Part shown: piece after piece, positions 46,927 to 59,315 of the stretch
How the letters are laid out: each line of letters starts with the position of its first letter
Numbering within the stretch: position 1 is the stretch's first letter
Assembly (NCBI GenBank): GCA_028622995.1
Contig: JAJQJQ010000024.1
Location: 3,348,001-3,412,000, forward strand
Direction: 5' to 3'
Origin: Panagrolaimus kolymaensis
Taxonomy: Eukaryota > Nematoda > Chromadorea > Rhabditida > Panagrolaimidae
DNA length: 64,000 nucleotides
Made by a program: the position numbers and the translations under genes
Notes under the pieces: generated by a model
Told to the model about the DNA's origin: nothing
The model's database searches: none
What the model saw: the letters and a program-made list of their open reading frames with translations, nothing else

Positions 46927-47142
46927 ATGTCATTTCGTTTTTTTTTTCAAATTCGCACCAATCTGTCTCCACCTGGCAAAAAATGCTCAATATCGATTTG
47001 CACGTAAAAAATGACAGTATGCTTGGGAAAAAAACTGTCGTTCCCATGCATACTGTCATTTTTTACGTGCAAATCGATATTGAGCATTTTTTGCCAGGTG
47101 GAGACAGATTGGTGCGAATTTGAAAAAAAAACGAAATGACAT
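46927..47142. mobile_element. 216-bp near-perfect palindromic MITE
   Basis: 46927 onward (TGTCATTTCGTTTTT..) pairs with the sequence ending at 47142 over about 95 bases per arm, with a short asymmetric centre around TTGGGAAAAAAACTGTCG. Arms include CACCAATCTGTCTCCACCTGG. It lies between the convergent 3' ends of the phosphatase and 7TM genes. No target duplication could be fixed. Reading frame 46947-47159 is part of this palindrome, not a gene. Confidence 0.85.
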
Positions 47143-47182
47143 TCGTCCTTTAACAACATAATTTAATTGAAACGAGAAAATT

Positions 47183-48282
47183 TTAAGCCTGTTGTTGTTG
47201 AACCATTAATGGCCCAATTGGAACGCTTCCTGTCGTAGCAGTGGAAGCCACAGAATTCGATGGTGTTGGATGAATGGATTTTATGGGTTTTTGTTGGGAC
47301 CTAAAAAAATATTGTATTTTTTTATTATGAAAAACAATTATCGTTAATTTGAAAGAAAGAAACCAACCATAAAATAATGAAAATTAAAAAGCTTCCAAGA
47401 AGAAGAATAATTTCTGCTACAATTGAAACCATGCCAACTGTGGTTACTAAAGCGGGAAGGGATCGAAGACCATTTCGATATCTAAAAAAAGTTTTATTCT
47501 TTGCAAAAATTATTATTTCAGAACTTTGAGAAAGAATATTAGCAAAAAAAAAATTCAAAAGTTTCGACTTTCGAAGCGGAAGAAATTTTTTTAAATGTTT
47601 TCGCTTCAAAAACGTCTCAGCTTTTTTTTCATTTTTTGATTCTTCATTAATTAACTTTAACTTACTGTAAAAGCCCCGTAACAATAGCAATTCCATATTC
47701 CACCATAAAAACAAGGGAAATAAAAAGACTGATCCAAGCATAATTCATTTGTTGACGCTTTTCATAATTTTTTACACAACACGAAGAACTCACTGCAACT
47801 CCAAGAGAAATAATAAATGAAATAATATTTGTTAAAATAAGCAAAAGTCCAACAATTTCTAATATATACCATTTTTCAAATTCCGAAAGTGCCAAAGCAT
47901 AAATAGCAGAAATGAGAATCAAAAACATATAAAGCATACTTGTAAAAGCTAACGAGTTTGCTGCAAATTGATTTCGGCAAGAAATAAACATGCGTCCAAA
48001 ACTCATAACAAGGATAAGTAAATTTTGGGTGCAATAGCATGCTTGAGAATATGTTACATAAGCTTGATAATAATTATTGGTATTAATAAAGAAGCTTGGA
48101 AGAAGATAGATGAGTCGAAAGTAATTTAAAAACCAATACAATCCGAGCCCATAAATAAATGACGATCGCCAAGATAAATTTTTGATGGAATTAGTTTTGG
48201 CAATAATAAAAATTCCAAAATTTGCGGTTATGAAAATTACAACGCAAAGAGCAATGGTAAAAATGAATGTAAGTTGGAGCAT
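47183..48282 (-). CDS. Seven-transmembrane receptor-like protein (282 aa)
   Basis: Exons on the minus strand 48282-47666, 47481-47368 and 47300-47183; frame kept, 282 residues. Seven hydrophobic segments can be counted: about residues 3-28, 39-62, 77-97, 113-132, 138-165, 178-204 and 213-244. A basic cluster follows the third segment (MSFGRMFISCRNQF), a position comparable to the DRY region of rhodopsin-like receptors, though the motif itself is absent. A short Ser/Pro/Gln tail ends the protein. The layout fits a nematode chemosensory-type or orphan GPCR, but no named srX family motif was recognised, and a non-receptor 7TM protein is possible. Confidence 0.65.
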
Positions 48283-50015
48283 TTTTTCCTTTCTTTTTTT
48301 TTCTTCACCTGTTAAAATTAATTTGAGACTACACAGCTGCGAAAAAATATATGTATATCCAAAGATTCAAAACTGAAGGTTAATAGGTTAATAAAAACTT
48401 TCGATTTTTTTGACCTAAAAATGAAAAAAAAAAATAAATTATGCAAAAATTTTCGCGGAAAGGGGTCGAATATTTTTTGTTTTTGAAACGCATTCAAAAA
48501 AGAAAAAGTTTAAATAAATTGCAATTGTGACTACATTTTAAAATTTTTAAGATACTTAAAAAATATACGGTAAATATAAAAAAAAAAAATAAAAAGATAA
48601 GCAAAAAAGTTCAAGAAATTTTTGTTACATTAAGAAAAAAATTCTAAAACTACAGTATTTTTTGAAACTTGTTTTCTTTCAATTCTAGCAAATCTCAGTT
48701 AATAACTTTAGATATTTATATTTTTTTTAAACGCTAAAACAAAATTAAAAAAATAATTAAAGATAATTTACGAGATAATTATGGCAGCAAATTATTTTTT
48801 TTAAAGCTGCAAACAAACCGTTGCTCTAAATTTTTTGAAACTCTAACTAAACTCGAACAAAATTAATTTGAAAAACCTTTTCTTTCTTTCCTTTTTATAC
48901 AACAAAAAAAACTTTTTCTTTTTAATAAAAAAAAGGTTAAAGAAAACTCAATACTTGGAAACATTTTTTTAAAACACAATTATGAAATTATGCTTTCTCT
49001 CTTTTTTACCTCTAAGTTTTGCACACTAACGTACGTTGCGTTGCTTCTTATAACTTTGTGCCATAAAAATAAAAATAAATAAAAAAGTGCGCAAGTTCAT
49101 TAGTTTTTTTGTGTGCTTTTGACGTGAGTGAGTCAAACAACCTATGTAAGTAAGTAAGTTTCCAAGGTATTTTTTCTTTTTCATTTTCCCAAAGGCATTT
49201 ATTTTCATGGAAAAAGTGAACATTTAAACACCGCTTTTTTGTGTTTTTGTTGCTAAATAAATTTTTTTTTGTAGCCATCTTTTTTTCATTATGAATTACA
49301 TACTTAGAATTAATTTTGAAATAAATTAAGTTTCAACTGTTTAAAAATAATAGAGCCATAAATTAAAAGATTTAAGATTTATTACTGTAGGTTTCTCATA
49401 CGTAAACAACAAATGCAATGCGTAAGTAATAAATTAAACTAAAAAATGAGTTTTTGACATTTTGCATTTTTTTAAAATAAAAGTTAAAAACCATTTACGC
49501 AAGAAAAAAAAATGTTTCGAAATCTAAATAATATTTGAAGTTTGTAAAATAAAGTTTTATTAATTAGTTTATAAAATTGATTGAGCGGAATAAAGCTTTC
49601 CATAAAGCACTTTTTTGGCTTGTTCAATTTATTAATAATAAAAACTAAAAATAAGAGAAGAAGAGGTTGTATATTGTTGGGTGGTGGACATATATTTGCA
49701 TCTAACTTCCACATTGCACAGATCTTTTTACACATGTGCCTGAAGCAATTTTCAAAGAAAAGAGTTTGTGATAAGCATAAATATAAAAAGTTCAAATCTT
49801 ATAATCAATCCTTATTGTGCAAGGCTAATACGCAGCTTCCTTATTTCGTTTATTTTTTGTAGCGTTGAAGCAATTTTTCTTGCATGCATTTTACAAAACT
49901 TTGTTTTTGAAAAATTTGCATGCTTCTTTTTTATTTTTATCAAAGCATCGCTAAAAGTGAAAAAAAGAAATGACTTTTCATTTTTCACTCTCATTTTTTG
50001 TTCAATCAAAAATTC
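48283..50015. other. 1.7-kb intergenic region
   Basis: AT-rich, no gene. The stretch at about 49600-49645 (TTTTTTGGCTTGTTCAATTTATTAATAATAAAAAC) recurs at about 51445-51482, and 49870-49965 recurs at about 52540-52620; these are parts of a local duplication around the next gene. Confidence 0.5.
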
Positions 50016-51069
50016 ATGATGTATCTTCGCTGGTTGTTGCTCGTTTTTGTTCTCAACTTCATTCTTGATCCAATCAAAGCTGATAATAGCATTTATCATT
50101 TGCGATGGTATGTTGCTAAAACAACCTTCGACTATTTGAAAACTAATGAAAATGGTACTGATGAAATCACTCCGCATACTGATAATATTTTAATGGTTGC
50201 TGTCGGTGATGGTCATATTATTGGTTCTGCTCAAGTTCAATGTCGACATATCAAACCTCCAATCGAACAAATGTAAGTTTTTTTTAGTTTTGTGCTAATT
50301 ATTCTTATCGAAAAGACTTTTTTAGCGTCAATACCATGTCAACAACGGAATATTTTCCTTTTGATTTTGCTGACCTTTATCCAACAAAGAAGTTCACATA
50401 TCCAAAGCAATGTTATCATGACATGTATGGATGCATCTCACTTGTTCATAATTTCTGCCATATTGAAAATGTATGTTTTTGTTGTTTGTTATTTATAGTT
50501 TTATATTCATTATTTCAGCATGATGTTCCAGCAGATTTCACCAGAGCAGAAAATAATGCTGTTATCAAAAAGGATTCTGTAAAACCAACTGTTGGTGAAA
50601 AATTGATTGCTGTTTTCATTGAAGAAGGTCCGAAACTGAAAGGTAAGATTGTTAAAGTCGTCGATTTTGAAGAATGCAAAAAACTCTTTGATCCTGATAA
50701 TGTTTATCTCGTTGATCCTGAAGAACAACTTTGTACTGAACGTGTGCTTCCCGATCTTCGTCGAGCTGAAATTGCTCCTTATAAACTTGTTGATGATCCA
50801 ATTGCACTTCATTCTGCTTTATTCTTTCGATTTGATATGCATGTATATGAATTGGTTGGAATTGAAAGTAAAGGTAAAGAAGAATTATGTGAGTTTTTTC
50901 TTTCATTTTGTAGGGAATGTATAATCAGTTAACACATTGTCTCTTCATACAGTAATTAACTCATGCTGAGAGAAATCAACTTTTATATTCATCACTAATT
51001 TTACTTTTTTCAGCTCTTTTAACTTGGGTTCCTTACCAGTGTCGCAATGAAAATGTTCCATGCCTATAG
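50016..51069 (+). CDS. Secreted protein of unknown family (275 aa)
   Basis: Exons 50016-50272, 50326-50470, 50519-50888 and 51014-51069; frame kept at all junctions, 275 residues. The start is an ATGATG pair followed by a signal peptide (YLRWLLLVFVLNFILDPIKA). The mature protein has about nine cysteines, a potential N-glycosylation site (NGT), a central charged region (KLIAVFIEEGPKLKGKIVKVVDF) and ends WVPYQCRNENVPCL. The second exon keeps YPKQCYHDMYGC. I do not recognise the family. The 3' end and flank are duplicated at 52610-52985, where only the last exon survives. Confidence 0.72.
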
Positions 51070-51482
51070 AAATAAATGTATTATTTTATTTTCTGTGTTT
51101 TTATGTTAATAAAATGTTTTAAAATGTGTAACTTTGTCTTTTGAATGAAATGGAGAACTTTGAGTATTTGAAAAAACTTAAATGCTGCTTTAAACTTCAA
51201 CCATTGATGTCAACTGTTATGAGGGCATTGGAATATATCTTTAAAAAGCAATTAGCACTAGTTTTATAAACTTATTACAAGCTTGCAATCATCGCACAAA
51301 AGGTGAGAAAATGGTGTAAATTTATTAACAGATTGTCTTCGGCGATGGCTATCAATTGTAAGGAAATTTGTGTAACAAAGCAAACGATTTCGATATGCAA
51401 CAACAAATTGGTTAAACAAAGAAAGAAGATTTCAATAAAGGACTTTTTTGGCTCGTTCAATTTATTGATAATAAAAACATAA

Positions 51483-51998
51483 AATGCAAAAGTCTCGGAC
51501 TTTGGACTTTGTTGTGATTACAACGGAAATACTAATTTAACAACTTAACCCAAAAAATTACCACTTGAATGGTTATCCATTGAAGCCTTGGTTGACCAAA
51601 CATTTTTCCAAGCTTCAGATGTTTGGGCATTTGGTATAACTATGATAGAAATTTATTCTTTGAGTAGCGAGCTTTATCCTGGAATATTGAGTTATTGCGA
51701 CCTCAAAGATTTTCTTACATCTGGTTGTAGATTAGAAAAGCCAGAAAAAATGAATGAAAAAATGTAAGGTTTTTTCTTTCAAACTTTTTATGCTACAAAA
51801 AATTTTAAAATTATTTTTAGATATGAAATTATTTTTAATTATTGGTTGCAAAAACCAAACCAGCGCCCATTATTTAATCAATTGGAAAATGCTTTTCATA
51901 AACTTTTATTACCATATCGAGTTTTGGAGGGTCATGGTGGATATTGGAGTGTGGAAGATGAAATGGATGATGAAATACAAAAAGGAGCTATTCCTTAA
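51483..51998 (+). pseudogene. Protein tyrosine kinase C-terminal lobe fragment
   Basis: Translation starts at the DFG region (AKVSDFGL, 51486 on), then an in-frame TAA at 51546-51548, then the activation-segment end PLEWLSIEAL, the subdomain IX block SDVWAFGITMIEI, and after an in-frame intron (51764-51820) the subdomain XI arginine (NQRPLFNQLENAF), ending at TAA 51996-51998. PLEW in place of the P+2 region and SDVW identify a tyrosine kinase of receptor or Fer/Fes type. The N-lobe and catalytic loop are absent; the upstream sequence is 3' flank of the preceding gene. It is a kinase remnant, not a working enzyme. The intact splice site and open second exon suggest the loss is not ancient. Confidence 0.75.
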
Positions 51999-52682
51999 AT
52001 TATTGCTGCAACAAATTATTTTTTTTAATTATGTTAACCCATGAAAAAATTTTGCTGTTGAACTTATTTGAAATTTTATTAAAAGCGTTATTTTTCAAAA
52101 AAAAACTACCATAAAAACTTTTGTGCATTCGATAAAGAAAAAGATTAACTCTTATGTTTAATAAAAACACATAACAAAAAATATTATAAAAAATAATGAA
52201 ACTTATTCGTGAGTTACATCTTTCAAACTAAAAGTGGTATGTCTGTATTTACATCTCAACACAGCAACTGGTACCTTCCTGCTTTAGGCAATTCCCAGTG
52301 AAAATCAAACTATTCTGAATATTAAAAAGAAAATTGGTAAACGCCTAAAACAGGAAATATTTTTTCCATAAATTTACAAAGCGATTATAAAATATTGTAT
52401 GCAAGAAATATAAAAATAATTAATAACAAAACTTTCCAAATTTTTATATAAATCTTTCTCGAACTTTATAAACATATATGCTTAACACACATGGACATTT
52501 GATACTTTTAATTTATTTTTTTCTTCCTTTTTTTTTCTTGTCTTTTGTAAAAGGTTTGTTTTCAGAAAATTTGCATGCTTCGTTTTCATTTTTTATCAAG
52601 CATCGCTAAAAACGGATAAAAGCTTAACTCATATTGAGAGTAATCAACTTTTATATTCATCACTAATTTTACTTATTTTCAG

Positions 52683-52738
52683 CTCTTTCAACTTGGGCTC
52701 CATACCATTGTCGTAATGAAAATGTTCCATGTCAATAA
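52683..52738 (+). pseudogene. Orphan last exon of a second copy of the 50-kb secreted gene
   Basis: After a TTTTCAG acceptor, 52683-52738 encodes STWAPYHCRNENVPCQ-stop, matching the last exon of the 50016-51069 gene (TWVPYQCRNENVPCL). The preceding 75 bases match the intron before that exon, and 52740-52985 matches its 3' UTR and flank. Upstream, 52540-52620 matches the gene's 5' flank (49870-49965), so exons 1-3 have been deleted between the two. Confidence 0.75.
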
Positions 52739-52985
52739 GAAATAAATGCTTTATTTGATTATTTGTGTGTTTTAATATAGTGCTTTAATAATAATAAATG
52801 TTTTAAAATGTGTATTTTTGTCTTTTGGATGAAATGGAAAGCATGGGTGTTTGAAAAGTTTTGAATGAGTTTTAAACTTCAATCTTGTATGTCAACGGCT
52901 AGGATGGACTTGTTGTATACCTTTAAAAGTAATTAACCCTAGTTTTATAAACTTATTACAAGATTGCAATTATCGCACAAAAAGA

Positions 52986-54000
52986 AAACAATAATTAGTT
53001 GTAAAAAACGAATAAAAGTTTAATTTTCAACTGGAAATCAATGCTTTTTAGAAAAACCTATTTTTTTCTTCATCAAAATTGCTGGATTCGTTAATATGGT
53101 ACATCTCTAATTGAAGGATTCATATTTTTTTGTTAAAGCAACTTTTTTAATTTTTCTTCCATTGACATTATTATTTAGTAACCATTCATCAATGCAAGCC
53201 ATAATGAAATATAAAATAAAAACAAAAAGAAAACTCGTCCATTGCATACATATAAAATAAAAAATCTCGTTTTTGTTATTACTCAATTTTAAGCTTATTA
53301 ATCCCGTCAAAAAGAAAAAATACGAAGAAAATGTTTACTTTCACAAACAAATCCAAATGAAAAAACTCGTTTCTTTTTCCCTCCAACAAAAAAAAATTAA
53401 TATTCAACTTTGTTTCAAATTTGTTCATTTTGGAGGTAATCAATTGTTTTACATTTTTTATAAAACTTTTTCCCACAAATTTTCTCTTCACTTTTTTTTA
53501 TAACTTTTAACGGTCACTCGCTTACTTTATTCTTTTTGAGGTCAGACAACATTTGCAATTATTTATTGACCATTTTTTTCTTTTGCAACAAAAAAAAGCG
53601 AATGAAACCATGACCTTAAAAAAAAGTTGGCGTCAGTTATTTAACTTTTTTTCAATAATTTTTTTTATGTGGAACACCTCCAATTATTTTAGAGGTGAGT
53701 GGATCAACTTTTGGAAAAGTGGATGGATTAACAACAACAAGTTGTGAAACAAGTTATATCAAAAAAAATATAAGTAAATCAACCACGGAAAAATACAAAA
53801 ACTATGTACCATTATTTTTTGTTCGGTCAAAGGTAAATTTTTAAAAAACAAAATAAAAAAAAACAGGTTGGATTTTAATTAAAAAGTGAATTTTTTTTGA
53901 TTGGCATTGAAAGTGAAAAAAAGGGTTGTATTTAAACAAATCTAAAAAGCAGCTATTTTTATCCCTTTTTTGGTTTTACTCAATTCTTTCTCTCAAAGTT
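52986..54000. other. Intergenic region before the SXP/RAL-2 gene
   Basis: AT-rich, no gene; presumed promoter in the last few hundred bases. The frames at 53107-53747 are low-complexity. Confidence 0.45.
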
Positions 54001-55240
54001 ATGAGTTTAATTTTAATTTTTTTTGTTTTACTTATTTCTATCAATGGTATTTTTGCACAAATTAGTAATCCCATGAATCCTGCTGCTGGTGGCGGTGATG
54101 GTGGTGGTTATCGATTTTCAACACACTCCAATACTTTTCCTTTAAATGGCATTGGAGGTGGTGGCTTTTCTAATATGGGCCCTTTGGGTTCCATGGGTTT
54201 TCCAGAAATGTCACAAAATGGAAATATTTTTGGTGGGATGCAACAAATGTTTCCACCACAAAATTTCTTTGGCGGTGGTGGAGGAAATGGAGGAGGAGGT
54301 CAAATGCCTTTTATTCCAGTTCAACAACCACAACAAAATTTTGGTGGTGGCTTTCCAATGCAAAGATCCCCAATGGTTATGGGCGTGGGAATGAGCGAAC
54401 CAGGCAGCCAAAATCCATTCCAAGGACATCCAAAGCAATTTGGTCAAAAACAATTTCAACCTATGCCTTTTTCATTTCAACAAAATTCTCCTTCTCAAGA
54501 GCAGCAGCAACAAAGAGTTGGAAATTTCGTTCAAGAAACAGCGGCGACATCCTCTTCTGGCGGTGGTGGCGGTTCATTACCTAAATTTTTAGATGAAGCA
54601 CCTGAAGAAATTGTTACAGAGGTTAGATATTTAAATATTTTATCAAAAATAAAAGAAAAGATTGCATTTTTTTAAAAATATTTTTGTCAAAGGCATCACC
54701 GCGGAAATATTTAAATAAAATGCTTATTATTTTGGTTTACGACGGAAATTTTTTTAGAAGCGTTGCTTCTTTTTACTCCAAAAAAAGGATATTTAAATTA
54801 AAGTTTATTAGTTTTTGTTTAAAAATACAAAAAAAGAAGTAAAAATAAATTTTTTTATTTCTGTCAAAACTTTTGTCTTTCAATTTTAATTTTTTTAGTT
54901 TAAACGAATTATTCGACAACAAAATGTCACATACGATGATAAAATGAAAGAAGTGGAATTATTAGTTTCAAACAACCTCGATGAAATTCATCGAAAATTA
55001 TATCATCAATTTATGAATGAAACAGATAAAACCCAGCAAACCAAAAAAGATGTCATTCATAAAACTGTGGAAGGAATGTCAGAAAAAGCTCAAAACCAAT
55101 TTACTAAAATTTCTGCAATCCTACAAAATCCTAATTTCTCGTCTGAAGAAGAAAAATGGAATAAAATTTTAACCATTTATGGAAATTTGGAACCTTCGTT
55201 AAGAAATGAATTTGAAAATAAATTTAAGCCATTAGTTTAA
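54001..55240 (+). CDS. SXP/RAL-2 family (DUF148) secreted protein (320 aa)
   Basis: Exons 54001-54621 and 54899-55240 join in phase 0; 320 residues. The ATG at 54001 gives a signal peptide (MSLILIFFVLLISINGIFA); an upstream in-frame extension exists but would bury it. Residues 20-190 are Gly/Gln/Pro/Met-rich low-complexity sequence. From LPKFLDEAPEEIVTEF onward the protein has the helical DUF148 domain of the SXP/RAL-2 / Ani s 5 family, with FKRIIRQQNVTYDDKMKEVE, then coiled regular helices ending NEFENKFKPLV. Members are nematode-specific secreted proteins, often immunogenic in parasites; function is unclear, with metal binding reported for relatives. The long Gly/Gln-rich N-terminal part is an elaboration relative to typical short members. 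Confidence 0.85.
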
Positions 55241-55684
55241 ATTAAATATTTTTTGTAAATATTTATTAATTATTAAATATATTTTTTTTGTTAAATGTAA
55301 TTTTTCTTTGAACAAAATATTATATTTTATATTTATTTATTTTTACAATTTTTATTTTTTGTTGCCCAATTAATTCAATGAAAATGATAATTTAACAAAC
55401 AAACAAATTATTTTTTTGATATACATAAAAAACAAAAAAACCGTTTCCATTTTATAAAACAAAAAAAAATTAACAAAATACAAAAAAGTGACCCGTTAAT
55501 TAAAAAAAAGGGGAAATTTGATTTCGAATTATGAATTCTTAATTATTTTATTATTTTTTCCCCAAAAAACCAAAAACATGTTTCATTTTGTAAGTCCCAG
55601 TTCTGAAACGAAAAAAATAAACAAGAAATTTTTTTATTATAGGATCCATCGGGGACAAAAGGCATTGACAATTTGCATTTTTTT
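55241..55684. other. 3' spacer between convergent genes
   Basis: Shared 3' flanks of the SXP/RAL-2 gene (plus) and egl-9 (minus). AT-rich, nothing else is seen. Confidence 0.5.
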
Positions 55685-58600
55685 TTAAATTTGATATTCA
55701 GGTTTAAAATCTCTTGGTGGAGGCGGCTCATCATCAAGATTATCTTCAGCTGAACCAGTTGAAAATGAATCTGAATTTGTATTATCTCGAATTGAAGACA
55801 TATGATGTCGAGGAATAAATGGCGAAGATGATCCTGCACTTCCCAAACCTGAAGCTGCTGCTGCTGCATTGGCTGTGGCTGTGGCAATTCCAGGTGGCCC
55901 TCGAGATGGTGGTTGTTGAAATTCGGGAACTTTGGGTGAAATAAAGCTTGAAGTGGCTGCAACCGGTTTAAATGCTGATGCTTTTGAAGTCCATTCAGGC
56001 AATGCAGGAGTTCGAGATTTTATGGGCGACGAAGATGTCGTTGTTTCGGTGGATGATGAACTACCTTCTTGTTTTCGCCGCCTCTCAAGAGCTTCCATTT
56101 TTTCTGCTTGATCAAAATACCATATTGTTATGGCATATCTGAAATTAAAAAAACAATAAATATATTTATTGGTTGCTAATTATTTTTTTTTTGATCTAGG
56201 AAAAAGATGATTTTCGATCTCGACCCAAAAGTTTAAAACACAATTTTTCGGTTATTTTGTTTAATTTTTTTTATTTTTTAACACTTTTACATTTAAAAAA
56301 AGATAAAACCAAATTTTCTCTGTGAAATAGAAAATTTAAATTTATTATGGAATTTTTTGGAATTAAAAAAATCTTAAACCGAATAATTTTTTTTCAGGGC
56401 ATTTTAATTTTGAAATTTTGTTTTTGGACCAAAAAAATATTGATTTTAACTTTGAATTGAATTTTTAAGTTTTTGCCTAATTAAATTTAATTTTGCTTAC
56501 CGATGTCTAAAAACTGGTAGAACTTCATGTGGATTTCTTCGATCCGACCAAAAGAATACCAATCTATCAGCTTGTGGGTCAATATCCATAGGCACTAAAG
56601 AAGTTTCAGGATATAATCTTAGCGTTCCACCCTGTTCAGCTAATTTCCAATCTTCATTACAATAATATATGGAAGTTATGCATCTTCCATCTCTCACTGG
56701 ATTATCCACGTGTTTTACATATCGGGTTCCATTGCCTGGGTAACAAGCGATCATGGCCCTGGATCTTCCAGAAATTGTATATGGAGGAATTCGATCTCGA
56801 AAATGCACAATCACAGAATCAATCATCGAAATTAGGAGTCGCACTGTAACGGAATCTCTCGCTCTCTCATCAGAACCATCAAACCAATAAATTTGATCGG
56901 AACGAATATCTTGTAATTGTGAATTATCTTTTCGATCCATTAATTGTCCAGCACTGAATAACCCACGCTCGTAAAGGCGCTCAACTTCACTAAAAATAAT
57001 TATAAAATTTAAATATTTTGAAAACTTATTTCTTTATTAAAAATTTTAGTTTCAAAGCGATTTTTTTTTGCTTTTTTAAGGAAGAAGGTGATGGCAGAAT
57101 AAGGCGATAGTATTGTGAAGGATGGCTTACCGATATGTATAACTACAATGTGTATCACCAAGAAAATGATCACATACAGCCCAACCATATTCATTAAGGC
57201 CTCGAATAACGTGTTCAGCCAAATACTAAAAAAAGAATAAATTTTTCTAAACTTTCAACTTTTTAACTTTTTTGGATTTGTTTTTTTATAGAAATTGCAA
57301 TTTGCAAATTTTTTTCTGATTAAATACGCTGAAGCAACAAATTAAACAGAAAGCTTATTTGCATTAAATTTATATTTATATTGTGAATTTTGGCATAAAA
57401 CACAAAAAAACAATCCGTTCTTTTTTTGATTTCCTATTTTAAGAAAGGAATCAGACAAGAACAAAGGAAAAACGCCCAAATAAAAATAAAAGTTTGCAGT
57501 TGTTATTATAATGTTTGTAAATCAAACAAAAAAATCATGAGTTATTTCTTCTTATTACAGTAAACAAAAAATTGACGAATTATTACATCTTGTGATGGAT
57601 GATGTATGCCATCCTTTGAAAAGGCAATTCGAAAAAATAAAAAGCTAATTAATTATTTTTTAATTGTTGACATGAACGGAAGTGTTCGATTATTAAGAAA
57701 ATTAATTTAAAGATCCAATTTTTTGGAACTTAATGAAAAAAAGGGGAAAAAAACCTAATTGTTTTTAAATATGGTAATTTTCAGTAAGTTCTAGAGTAAT
57801 ATTTTTTTTGTCAAATTTTGAATTCTGTAAAAATAAAATAAATTAATTATTTTTCCGAAGATACATTTTTAAGAAATTTAAATATTTTCTTTGCAAGGCA
57901 AATATTTCCATAAATCAGTCGGTTTGTGAACTAAATTTAAATTTTAGAACTTATTTAGAAAATTAATTAACAAGTTTATCCATTTTTTCCAACATATTTT
58001 TGTATTAAAAATAAACATACTCTTAATCTCAATGCAATAGCTTGATGTTGATTTAATGCTAACCCGCTAGCAGCTAAAGATCTCATATGATCTTGTAAAG
58101 TTGATTTAAATAATGGATTTTTTGAATGATCTTTATATGTTATATGTGGATTTAACGCTCGCTTTCGAGCAAATCTAGCTTCCATTATACTTGTTTTAGA
58201 TGTTGAAGTTGATTCTATAATTTGGATATCTGGATCATCCGTAGAATTATTTTCCACCACCACCAATTTTGCTGGAGAATTATTTGTTGTTTCTGTAAAT
58301 AAGAAACTTGTGTTTGTTAAATGTGAAAATGTGAAAATGTGCAAAACTAATCAATTTATTATTTTTTTTGTGGTTGGGTGAAGTTATGTTTTTCGAAAAG
58401 TAAATTTAAGAATTTAATTTTAAAAAAAAAAGATGGCAATAAAGTTTTTTTTCTACTTGCTTACTTACCATTTGATGGAGGTGAATTGCTTGAAGATGAA
58501 GTGGAATCCATTGAATTATTATTTTTATTTGATGATGCTGTTGAAGAAGAAGAAAAACTTGTCATTTTCACCCGTAAATCATGACATATTTGTTTATGTC

Positions 58601-59282
58601 GAGGTTGATCAGATTTCTAAAAAAAAATTAAACAGAATTAATGATTTTTCAAAAAATGTTTATAAAGTTGAGATTTTAAAAAACAAAAAAAGGAATTTGA
58701 TTAACAAAATATTGATAATTAAAGAAAGTTTAAATTTTTTTAAAATTTTGATCTCGCTACGGAAAAATAATAAACATTGACTAAAGTAAAGATATTGAAA
58801 GTTCCTTTTTTTGATTCGTAGCTTTATTTTACATTATAAAAATTTAAAGAAGCTTGAGAAATTAAAAACCAACGCGAAAATGTATGAAATTAAGCAAATT
58901 TTTTTTAATTAGCTCAAAGTTCTCTCCTATAAATTTTAACTATAAAATATTTACTTACCTGATGTTCCTCTGAACAATATTTAGTTATTTTACAATCAGG
59001 ACAATAAATAATATTATTAACAACATTATTCGTCGATGGAGAAATAATACTATTATTTAATAATGATAATAATTTTCTTCCACAATAAAAGCATAAATCA
59101 TTTTTAATTTGATTTTGTATTAATGTAACTAAAGCATTTTCCAAGGATTTATTATTATTTTTATTTGGATTTAATAAATGTTCGGCCATTAAATTTGTTA
59201 TTGGATTTATTGTTGTTGTTGTGGATGATGAAGGTGGCGGGGAAGATGACGATATATCCATTGCTGCATGACTCGTCGTCAT
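55685..59282 (-). CDS. egl-9: Hypoxia-inducible factor prolyl hydroxylase (EGL-9/EGLN/PHD)
   Basis: Six exons on the minus strand: 59282-58959, 58616-58469, 58292-58021, 57225-57131, 56989-56501 and 56138-55685; frame kept, 593 residues. It has the animal EGLN1 architecture: an N-terminal MYND zinc finger (CFYCGRK...YCPDCKITKYCSEEH...HKQIC, residues about 64-122), a disordered Ser/Asn-rich linker, and a C-terminal Fe(II)/2-oxoglutarate dioxygenase. Catalytic residues are present: His and Asp in KHVDNP (about 373 and 375), the distal His in RRNPHEV (about 434) and the 2-oxoglutarate arginine in RYAITIWYFD (about 443). It hydroxylates HIF-alpha prolines in an oxygen-dependent way, marking HIF for degradation. 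The C-terminal 140 residues are an Ala/Ser/Pro-rich tail, as in nematode EGL-9. The start is the first ATG after a candidate spliced-leader acceptor. Confidence 0.95.
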
Positions 59283-59302
59283 TGATATTTTTGCTTTTTT
59301 TT

Positions 59303-59315
59303 CTGTAAAAACAGA
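59303..59315 (-). promoter_or_regulatory. Candidate spliced-leader acceptor of egl-9
   Basis: On the minus strand CTGTTTTTACAG ends about 20 bases before the egl-9 ATG, fitting a trans-splice acceptor or the end of a 5' UTR intron. Confidence 0.45.

Noticed and set aside
46947..47159. Minus-strand 70-aa frame
   Set aside because: It lies within the 216-bp palindrome and mirrors itself.
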